From: JAKVJE01 sp047722305
GTDB lineage: Bacteria; Actinomycetota; Actinomycetes; Actinomycetales; Microbacteriaceae
NCBI GenBank assembly: GCA_047722305.1
Contig: JBDNYM010000002.1
Coordinates: 55,762-119,761, forward strand
DNA: 64,000 bases
Reading direction: 5' to 3'
In this document: positions 1 through 7,600 of the stretch, in pieces
Numbering within the stretch: position 1 is the first letter of the stretch
Layout: every line of letters begins with the position of its first letter
The notes under the pieces: model-generated
The model's input: the letters and a program-made list of their open reading frames with translations, nothing else
The model's database searches: none
Told to the model about the DNA's origin: nothing
Translations under genes and position numbers: made by a program

Positions 1-161
1 CGCTCCAGCAGCGTGGCCGGGTCGCCGCGGAATAGGTCGCCCGACGAGAAATCCGGATCTATGCCGTGACCGGCGTACCATCCGCGCTGGCGGGCGAGGA
101 AGAACCCCGCGTGATTCGTCCACGGGTGGACGTATTCGAGCCGAACCCTGGTGATCGCCAT
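1..161 (-). CDS. NMT1/THI5-like ABC transporter substrate-binding protein (N-terminal part only)
   Basis: Only the first 53 codons lie in the window; the gene runs off the left edge. The peptide begins MAITRVRLEYVHPWTNHAGF and continues FLARQRGWYAGHGIDPDF. This is the strand-helix opening of the NMT1/THI5-like family, which binds thiamine-precursor pyrimidines, sulfonates or nitrate for ABC importers. The ATG is preceded by AAAGGAG with good spacing. There is no signal peptide or lipobox at this start, which is unusual for a binding protein and closer to THI5-type or cytosolic members. It is divergent from the flavoenzyme gene at 295, so both may share a control region. Family is fairly sure; the ligand is not known. 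Confidence 0.6.
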   Translation of the reverse strand, partial: MAITRVRLEYVHPWTNHAGFFLARQRGWYAGHGIDPDFSSGDLFRGDPATLLE

Positions 162-294
162 CGTGTGCTCCTTTGCACCGGACTGTTCCCTGCTGGCGAT
201 TGTAGGGACGGCGGCTGCGAGCTGTCTCGACAGCGACGCCCGGCCGGGAGCACAATGGACCGGGCCGCCGGGCCCGGGCACCGAGGGGGACCGC

Positions 295-1386
295 ATGACA
301 CGAGAGTTCGATCCGGGACGAGCGCTCTACGATCCCGCCGCCGACTATGAGCAGAACTACCGCCGCGGGCCGGGCGAACGCTGGATCGCCGACACGGCGC
401 CGAGCGACCCGTTCGATCCCGCCGCAGCGCACCGGTTCGCCGGTGCCGACCTGCGCCGTCCTTTCGGCATCCCCGCCGGCCCCCTGCTCAACGCCGCCTA
501 TGTCGAAGCGGCCTTCCGCAACGGGTTCGACCTCAACGTCTACAAGACGGTCCGTTCGCTGGCCTACCCCGTGCATCCCGCGCCCAACGTGCTCTCCGTG
601 CACATCCCGGCCGGGCTGGCCGGCTGGGGCGCCGAGCTGGCCGTACGAGCCGACACCGACTTCCGGGCGCCGCTGAGCATCTGCAACTCGTTCGGGGTGC
701 CCAGCCGCGAGCCCGACGAGTGGCAGCCCGACCTGCAGCGCGCCGTGGCCGCCGCCGGTCCCGGGCAGGCGACGATCGGCAGCTTCCAGGCCACCCCCCG
801 CCCCGGTGCCGGTGCGGGCGCGTTCCTCGCCGACCACGCCGCCACCGCCCGGCTGGTGGTCGAGACCGGCGCGCCGATCATCGAGCTCGACGCCAGCTGC
901 CCCAACGAGGGCTCCGGCAACCTGCTCTGCTTCGACGCCGCCACCCTGGCACGGGCCTGCGGTGCCATCAAGGACGCCGTGGGCGATGTCCCCCTGGGGG
1001 TCAAGATCAGCGCGTTCGCCGACGACGAGCGGCTGCGCGCCGTGGTGCGCGAGACCGGCGGACTGGTCGCGTACTACGCGGCGATCAACACCCTGCCGGC
1101 CACCCTCGTCGACGCCGCCGGGCGCCAGGCGCTGCCCGGCGCCGGACGCGCGGTCGGGGGCGTGTGCGGAGCGGCCATCCTGCCCGCCGCCCTCGGCATG
1201 GTGGCGCGGGTCAGGCCGCTGCGCGCCGAGCGGGGGCGCGGCTACGGGGTGCTCGGGGTCGGCGGGGTCGGCTCGGCCGAGGACGCCCGCCGGATGGTGG
1301 GCGCCGGGGCCGACGCCGTGATGAGCGCCACGGCGGCCATGTGGGACCCCGATCTGGCGGCCGAGGTCGTGCCCGCCTGGGAGTAG
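295..1386 (+). CDS. Dihydroorotate dehydrogenase-like FMN protein
   Basis: 363-residue TIM-barrel flavoprotein of the dihydroorotate/dihydropyrimidine dehydrogenase superfamily. Visible signs are an early glycine-rich FMN strand (FGIPAGPLLNAAY), a lysine in NVYKTVRS, the family-type ELDASCPNEGSGN segment where the N-x-SCPN motif lies, a lysine in GVKIS, and late phosphate-binding glycines (GVLGVGGVGSAEDA, GADAVMSATAAM). The start was placed at ATG 295 behind GAGGGGG rather than at the upstream in-frame codon at 151, whose extra residues look non-coding. No other pyrimidine biosynthesis gene is nearby, so it may not be the housekeeping PyrD. The divergent THI5-like gene suggests pyrimidine salvage or catabolism; that link is inference. 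Confidence 0.7.
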   Translation: MTREFDPGRALYDPAADYEQNYRRGPGERWIADTAPSDPFDPAAAHRFAGADLRRPFGIPAGPLLNAAYVEAAFRNGFDLNVYKTVRSLAYPVHPAPNVLSVHIPAGLAGWGAELAVRADTDFRAPLSICNSFGVPSREPDEWQPDLQRAVAAAGPGQATIGSFQATPRPGAGAGAFLADHAATARLVVETGAPIIELDASCPNEGSGNLLCFDAATLARACGAIKDAVGDVPLGVKISAFADDERLRAVVRETGGLVAYYAAINTLPATLVDAAGRQALPGAGRAVGGVCGAAILPAALGMVARVRPLRAERGRGYGVLGVGGVGSAEDARRMVGAGADAVMSATAAMWDPDLAAEVVPAWE

Positions 1387-1422
1387 GGTCCCGGGCTCGA
1401 AGTATCCCCCTGACCATCCCCC

Positions 1423-1543
1423 TGACGCCAGCGCACATTGATCGCGCGGTGGCCAGCAGGGTTGCGCGCGAGATCGGCGCCAGGACGGCGATCGTCCCGG
1501 GCGCCACATCCTGTGGACGGCCGATCACTGTGCGCTGGCGTCA
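1423..1543. repeat. 121-bp element bounded by near-perfect 22-bp inverted repeats
   Basis: The arms at 1423-1444 and 1522-1543 are reverse complements with 21 of 22 positions matching (outer part TGACGCCAGCGCACA / TGTGCGCTGGCGTCA). Between them are about 77 bases with smaller GGCGCC-type inverted repeats and no plausible ORF. It lies between the ends of two convergent genes. It could be a small non-autonomous mobile element or a folded 3' structure. Confidence 0.55.
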
Positions 1544-1581
1544 CCACCGACCGTAGACACCCGTCTCCGGGACAATCCAAC

Positions 1582-1791
1582 TCACCGATCGCGCGGCGGA
1601 CGCCGGGCGAGGACGACCCCGTAGGCGAGCAGCGCCAGCGACAGCCCCAGCCCGACGAGCTTCGCCCAGACCGGCCCCACGGTGTTGCCGAGCAGCCCGA
1701 ACATCACGGCCAGGGCCAGCACCGGCACCGGCCGGGCCCGCCGGTCGAGGGCCGTGAGCCATTCCCGCCCGCGCTGCACGGCCCGCCTCAC
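1582..1791 (-). CDS. Small two-helix membrane protein
   Basis: 69 residues with a basic start (MRRAVQRGREW) and end (ARRPPRDR) and two hydrophobic stretches at about residues 22-39 and 43-62, so probably a small integral membrane protein with both ends inside. The GTG start overlaps the TGA of the upstream Old Yellow Enzyme gene (GTGA), which suggests translational coupling in one operon. I recognise no family. Function unknown. Confidence 0.5.
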   Translation of the reverse strand: MRRAVQRGREWLTALDRRARPVPVLALAVMFGLLGNTVGPVWAKLVGLGLSLALLAYGVVLARRPPRDR

Positions 1792-2801
1792 TTGACCCAG
1801 AAGCGGCGGCCGCGGATGAGCGGCGCCGGCCAGGTGCGGTCGCGGTCGCGGTGGGTGAGCCGGTCAGCGGCGTGGAGGGCCCAGTTGGGGTCGTCGAGCG
1901 CGGCCCGGCCGATCTCGATGGCATCGGCCGCACCGTCCACGAGCACCTGCTCGGCCTGCTCCGGCTCCGTGATGAGCCCCACCGCGGTGACGGGGAGCCC
2001 CGCCCGCCGCACCCGGGCGGCCGCGAACACCTGGTAGCCCGCCTGCGCGGGGATGCGCGCCGGGGCGTTGCCGCCGGTGGACACGTCGACCCAGTCCGTG
2101 GCGCTCAGTCGCACCAGCAGCGGACCCGTCCACACGGCGCGGACGGCCGCCGCGGTCTCGAGCAGCAGCCGGGCCCGTCCATGCAGGTCGCCGCCGTAGC
2201 GGTCGGTGCGGTGGTTGCTCAGCGGCGAGAGGAACTGGTGCAGCAGGTAGCCGTGGGCGCCGTGCAGCTCGACCACGTCGAAGCCGGCCTCCTGCGCGCG
2301 GCGGGCGGCAGCGGCGAACTGGGCGGGGATGGCGGCCGCTTCGTCCGTGGTCAGCTCGTGGGGCGTCGCGTAGCCGGGGTAGGCGATCGCGGAGGGCCCC
2401 ACCGGGGTCCAACCGCCGTCCTCGGCCGGGACGGTGCCGCGCTGCGCATCCCAGGGACGGTACGTCGATCCCTTGCGCCCGGCGTGCTGCAGCTGCACCC
2501 CGGAGCGGGCGCCCTGCGCGCGGATGAAGCCGGTGATGCGCCGCCAGGCCGCGACCTGGGCGTCGTTCCACAGCCCGGTGTCCTGCGGGGTGATGCGCCC
2601 CTCCGGCACCACCGCGGTGGCCTCGGCGATGATCAGTCCGAAGCCGCCGACGGCGCGGGCGCCGAGATGCACGAGGTGCCAGTCGGTGGGCACGCCGTCG
2701 CGCGCATCCACCGAGTACTGGCACATGGGCGGCAGCCAGATGCGGTTGGGGATGACGAGGTCGCGGATCGTGATGGGATCCAGCAGCAGTGGCTCACTCA
2801 T
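1788..2801 (-). CDS. NADH:flavin oxidoreductase / Old Yellow Enzyme (YqjM-like), internally shortened
   Basis: FMN ene-reductase of the YqjM class, which reduces activated C=C bonds with NAD(P)H. Seen: the N-terminal PPMCQYS with the redox-tuning Cys, the substrate-binding pair in ELHGAHGYLLHQFLSPLSN, RTDRYGG, and the FMN phosphate site near AVGLIT and AIEIGRAAL. At about residue 240 the chain jumps from LSATDWV straight to DVSTGGN. Relatives have about 25-30 residues there (the strand before the VDVS motif), and the protein is only 337 residues, so an in-frame deletion is likely. TAGGCT lies 6 nt before the ATG, so the mRNA is probably leaderless. It is coupled to the small membrane protein gene by a GTGA overlap. 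Confidence 0.85.
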   Translation of the reverse strand: MSEPLLLDPITIRDLVIPNRIWLPPMCQYSVDARDGVPTDWHLVHLGARAVGGFGLIIAEATAVVPEGRITPQDTGLWNDAQVAAWRRITGFIRAQGARSGVQLQHAGRKGSTYRPWDAQRGTVPAEDGGWTPVGPSAIAYPGYATPHELTTDEAAAIPAQFAAAARRAQEAGFDVVELHGAHGYLLHQFLSPLSNHRTDRYGGDLHGRARLLLETAAAVRAVWTGPLLVRLSATDWVDVSTGGNAPARIPAQAGYQVFAAARVRRAGLPVTAVGLITEPEQAEQVLVDGAADAIEIGRAALDDPNWALHAADRLTHRDRDRTWPAPLIRGRRFWVK

Positions 2802-2821
2802 GCTCTCAGCCTAACGATCGG

Positions 2822-4384
2822 TCAGTGCCGCCGCTGGCGCAGCACCCGGACCCCCAGCACCGCGAACGCGATCGCGCCGCCGAGCAGAGCCAGGCTCCAG
2901 AGGGCGGCCGATTTGTTCGTGTGCAGTTCCAAGAAACTGTTCTTGCCACGGTATTTCCTGGGAGCGGCGGCGGCCGAGCCGGAATCGGGGCCAGCGGACG
3001 CAGCCCCAGCAGAAGCGGAGGGGGACGCCCCGGTTGCAGCTGGCGACGCCGCCGCAGCCGGCGGGGACGAGGATGGGGACTCCCCATCGCCGGTGAGGGT
3101 CACGGTGGTGGGCAGCGCTGAAGAGACCGTGGCACCGTCGAAGGCCGTGTAGGTGAACGAGACCTGGTAGTCGCCGGCGGGCAGCAGGTTGAGGGCGGGG
3201 GCCAGTCGCGAAGGCGCCACCGTCTGCAGGGTGCGGCCGTCCTGCGAGATCGCGGCCCGCACGGCGGCATCGGGATGCGCGTTCGCGAACGTGTCGGCCG
3301 GGGCGCAGACCCCGTCCACCGATTCGAGCATGGGGTCGACCACGGTCAGAGCGTCGAAGTCGGCATCTCGCACCCCGTGGGCGACGGCGCTGACGCTGCC
3401 GGGGGTGATGAGACTGGGCGCGGCGCTGACCGCGTGCTGCACGACCAGCACGCCGAGCAGCTGCCGCGACCCGACGGCGCCGCCGGCGACGGGCGACCCG
3501 ACCAGGGGCAGCACGGCATACTGCGGCCGTGCCGAGGCGTCGGTCGGGTAGCGGATGCCGAGCAGCGTCGTCGCGGAACCGGCGGGGACGGCCGCGCCGG
3601 CCGGACCCGAACCGTCCTGCCCGGCGGCGGTCCCGCGGAAGCCGGCGTCGGTGTTCCACCAATCGGAGACGAGCCCCGCGAGCGTGCTCGCCCCGGAACC
3701 CTGCAGCGCGGAGGTGCGCGCGGCGTAGTCCGCGGCCGAGCCGCCGCCGCTCGGATTCGATTCGCGCGAGAGCGTCGCGTCGAAGGCGATCAGGGTGGGG
3801 AGGGAGCCGGCCGGCCGCCAGTCCGGCCCGCCGGCGGACGCGGACGGCGCCAGCTCGGGCTGCACGACAGCGCTGCCGATGCCGACCGTCGCCCCGGCGG
3901 GGCCGACGCTCTGCGCGGAGCCGGCGCGCGAGGTCAGGTACAGGTACGAGGCCCAGGGCGCCGGGGTGGCCCCCCCCGCGCCCGCGGCGCCCCGCGGCCG
4001 CCCCCCCGCCCGGGGAAGCCCCGCCACCCCCGCCCCCCGCCCCCCCGTAACCGCCCCCCCCCCCCCCGCGGACACCGGGCTGGTGGCGGGGACGGCGCAG
4101 ACCGAGCCCGCGCCGGACACCTGCAGCGGACCGGCCCCGGCGACTGCCGCCGAAGACGTCGCCGCCGCCCGAGCCCCGGAAGATGCCGGGGAGTCAGACC
4201 CGGCGGATGCCGGAGAATCAGCCTCGACCGAGGCGGCGGAACCAGCACCGGCAGACGCACCCGCGGCGGACGCCGGGCTCGCCGCCGCCCGAGCCGTCCC
4301 GTTCGGGGTGGCGACGGCACAGGTCGCGGCGAGCAGCGCCGTGGCTCCGGCGCGGACGGCGAGTCGGGTCAACCGACGTGGCAC
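2822..4384 (-). CDS. Secreted, C-terminally membrane-anchored protein of unknown function
   Basis: About 520 residues. There is a signal peptide at the N-terminus, a long Ala/Ser/Gly-rich region, a central folded part (about residues 150-430) with an Ig-like end (DYQVSFTYTAFDGATV), a second Ala/Ser/Pro linker, then one C-terminal transmembrane helix and RQRRH. This resembles a sortase tail in layout, but no LPXTG is present before the helix, so it is probably membrane-anchored. The GTG at 4384 was chosen because GGAGG lies 8 nt upstream; the codon three earlier is adjacent to it. Bases about 3961-4075 inside the gene are poly-C tracts that look like sequence artefact, so residues about 104-141 are unreliable. 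Family not recognised. Confidence 0.6.
   Translation of the reverse strand: MPRRLTRLAVRAGATALLAATCAVATPNGTARAAASPASAAGASAGAGSAASVEADSPASAGSDSPASSGARAAATSSAAVAGAGPLQVSGAGSVCAVPATSPVSAGGGGAVTGGRGAGVAGLPRAGGRPRGAAGAGGATPAPWASYLYLTSRAGSAQSVGPAGATVGIGSAVVQPELAPSASAGGPDWRPAGSLPTLIAFDATLSRESNPSGGGSAADYAARTSALQGSGASTLAGLVSDWWNTDAGFRGTAAGQDGSGPAGAAVPAGSATTLLGIRYPTDASARPQYAVLPLVGSPVAGGAVGSRQLLGVLVVQHAVSAAPSLITPGSVSAVAHGVRDADFDALTVVDPMLESVDGVCAPADTFANAHPDAAVRAAISQDGRTLQTVAPSRLAPALNLLPAGDYQVSFTYTAFDGATVSSALPTTVTLTGDGESPSSSPPAAAASPAATGASPSASAGAASAGPDSGSAAAAPRKYRGKNSFLELHTNKSAALWSLALLGGAIAFAVLGVRVLRQRRH
3961..4075. other. Poly-C/G low-quality tract inside a CDS
   Basis: Runs of 6-14 C occur within about 115 bases. 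This is far above the surrounding composition and reads as Gly/Ala/Arg/Pro filler in the CDS on the minus strand. The same texture recurs near 39.9, 41.6 and 63.9 kb, one of them containing Ns. Most likely a base-calling or assembly artefact. Confidence 0.6.
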
Positions 4385-4633
4385 GCGCCCCACCTCCCGT
4401 CGCTGCGGATCGTCCTCAGGCCCCTCTGCCGGCTCAGGTCAATAGGCTCCAGGGTACGGGTATGCCTGCGCCCGCACGTCCAGGCGGCGCCCAGGTCGCC
4501 CGGCGGCCGGGGCCGAGGACAGCCCGGCTCCGTGCCCTCGGCAGCGGCGTCGGGTCGCCCCCGGCGGCCGGGGCCGAGGATGCGTCCGGCACTGCGCCCG
4601 GGCGAGGCGCCGCCTCGGGGTGACAATGGAGGC

Positions 4634-7600
4634 ATGCCGTCCGGATCGTCCGCTCTCCGTCGTTTCGGCCCGGCGACCCGCGCCTGGTTCACCGCCGCGC
4701 TGGGGCGCCCGACCGCCGCGCAGGAGGGCGCCTGGGAGGCGATCTCCGGCGGCGGGGACGCGCTGATCATCGCCCCGACCGGCTCGGGCAAGACCCTGGC
4801 GGCCTTCCTGCACGGCATCGACCGGCTCTTCGCGGCGGCGGACGCAGCGGCCGCGCCGACCACGGCGTCCCCGGGCCCTGCCAGGCCCGCGACCCGCGTG
4901 CTGTACCTCTCGCCGATGAAGGCCCTGGCCGCGGACGTGCGCGAGAACCTGCGCGCGCCCCTGGACGGCATCGCGGCCGAGCGCCGGCGCCGCGGCGAGC
5001 CGGATGCCCCGATCGCGGTCGGCGTCCGCACCGGCGACTCGACGCCCCGCGAGCGCGAGCAGCTGCGGCGGCATCCGCCGGACATCCTCATCACCACCCC
5101 GGAGTCGCTGTACCTGATGCTCACGTCGCGGGCGCGGGAGACGCTGCGGGCGGTGGACACGGTGATCGTCGACGAGATCCACGCCCTGGCGGGCACGAAA
5201 CGGGGCGCGCACCTGGCGCTGTCGCTGGAGCGCCTGGATGCTCTGCTCGCCGCGCCCGCCCAGCGCATCGGCCTGTCCGCGACGGTGCGGCCGCCGGCAG
5301 AGGTGGCGCGCTTCCTGGGCGGGACACGGCCGGTCGCGGTGGTGAGTCCTCCTGCCGAGAAGCGCTGGGATCTGCGCATCGTGGTGCCCGACCGGGGCCT
5401 CGGCGACCTCGGACCAGGCAGCCCCGGGCAGGCGGCCGCGCAGCCCGACGGCCTCCCCGGCGGCCCCGGGCCCGGCGCCTCGGGACGCGGCGCAGGCAGC
5501 ATCTGGCCCCAGATCGAGGCACGGGTGCTGGATGCGGTGCTCGCCCACCGCTCGACGATCGTGTTCGCGAACTCCCGCGGTCTGGCCGAGAAGCTCACCG
5601 CGCGCCTCAACGAGCTGGGCGCGGCGCGGCTGACCGGCGAGCACTGGCAGCCGGATGCGGCGGGCCCGGCGCGCGCATCCCTGACCGGCGGCACGGCCAG
5701 TCAGGCTGCCGGTGCGCCCCCGGTGATCGCGCGGGCGCACCACGGATCGGTGTCGAAGGAGCAGCGCGCCCTGATCGAGGCCGACTTGAAAGCGGGACGG
5801 CTGCGGTGCGTGGTGGCGACGTCGAGCCTGGAGCTCGGCATCGACATGGGGGCGGTGGATCTGGTCGTGCAGATCGCCCCGCCGCCGTCGGTGGCCAGCG
5901 GCCTGCAGCGGTTGGGCCGCGCCGGGCACCGGGTGGGCGAGGTGTCGACCGGGCTGGTGTTTCCGCGCACGCGCCGCGAGACGGTCGTGGCGGCGGTGGC
6001 GGTGCAGCGCCTGCTGGCCGGCGAGATCGAGGAGCTGCGCGTGCCCGAGAATCCGCTGGACGTGCTGGCCCAGCAGACGGTGGCGGCGGCGGTCGCCTCG
6101 GCCGGGCCGGGCGGCCTGGATGCGGACGCCTGGTTCGAGACCGTGCGGCGCGCGGCCCCATTCCGCCGGCTGCCGCGGACGGCGTTCGACGGGGTGCTCG
6201 ACATGCTGTCGGGGCGCTTCGGGGGCGACGCGGACGGCGCCTTCGCCTCCTTCCGGCCCCGACTGGTGTGGGACCGGGCGACGGGGCGGCTCACGGCTCG
6301 GCCGGGCGCGCAACGGCTGGCGGTGACCTCGGGCGGCACCATCCCCGACCGCGGGCAGTACACGGTGCTGCTGCCCGCCGGCGACGAGCAGGCCGGCAGC
6401 CGGCGCGTGGGCGAGCTGGACGAGGAGATGGTGTACGAGTCGCGGGTGGGCGACGTCATCGCTCTGGGCGCGAGCTCGTGGCGCATCGAGGAGATCACCA
6501 GCGATCAGGTGGTGGTGCAGCCGGCGCCGGGGCGCTCGGCGCGCCTGCCGTTCTGGCACGGGGCCGGGCCGGGGCGGCCGGCCGAGTTCGGGGCCGCCGT
6601 GGGGGCGTTCGTGCGGCAGGTCGCAGCCGGGGACGACGCGGCGGAAGCCGACGAGGGTGACGGCGCGGCGGCATCCTCGGGCCTGGACGATGCCGGACGC
6701 GCGCTGGTCGCCGACCTGGTGCGCGAGCAGCGGCAGGCCACCGGGGTGGCGCCGTCGGACCGCGACCTGGTGCTGGAACGCTGCCGCGACGAGGCCGGCG
6801 ACTGGCGGCTGGTGCTGCACTCCCCCTACGGCCGCCGGGTGCACGCCCCCTGGGCCCTGCTGGCGCAGCGCGCGATCGCCGACCGCTTCGGTGTGGACGG
6901 CCAGGTCACGGCCGACGACGACGGCATCGTCGCCCGCCTGCCCGGCACGGTGGCGGCGTCGGGTGCGGCGCTGGCGGATCTGTTCGCGCTGCCTCGCGAC
7001 GACCTGGCCGGGCGGGTGCGCGCCGAGGTGGGCGGCTCGGCGCTGTTCGCGGCGCGGTTCCGCGAGTGCGCGGCCCGGGCGCTGCTGCTGCCCGGCCGCA
7101 CGCCTGGACGGCGCGCCCCGCTGTGGCAGCAGCGCCTGCGCTCGGCCCAGCTGCTGCAGGCGGCCGGACGCATCCCGGACTTCCCGATCGTGGCGGAGGC
7201 GGCCCGGGAGGTCTTGAGCGACGACTTCGACCTGCCGGCCCTGCGGCGGCTGGCGGCGGCGCTGGGCTCGGGACGGGTGCGGCTGTCGAGTGTCGAGACC
7301 GCCGTCCCCTCCCCCTTCGCCGCCCCGCTGCTGTTCGGCTACGTCGGCGCGTTCATGTACGCGGGCGACGCCCCGGCCGCCGAACGGAGCGCGGCGCTGC
7401 TGAGCGTCGACCCCGACCTGCTGCGCGAGCTGCTGGGCGAGGGCAGCCCGGAGGCGGCGCTCGACCCGGCGGTGCTGCACCGCATCGAGGACGAGCGGCA
7501 GCGGCTCGCCCCCGAGCGGCGGCTGCGGGTGCGGGGGCAGGGCGCCGGCCCGGGCACGGGACCGGCCGCCGCCGAGCCGATCGCCGACCTCCTGCGCGAG

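Noticed and set aside
162..294. TPP riboswitch between the THI5-like and DHOD-like genes
   Set aside because: No CTGAGA or other conserved THI-box core was found on either strand.
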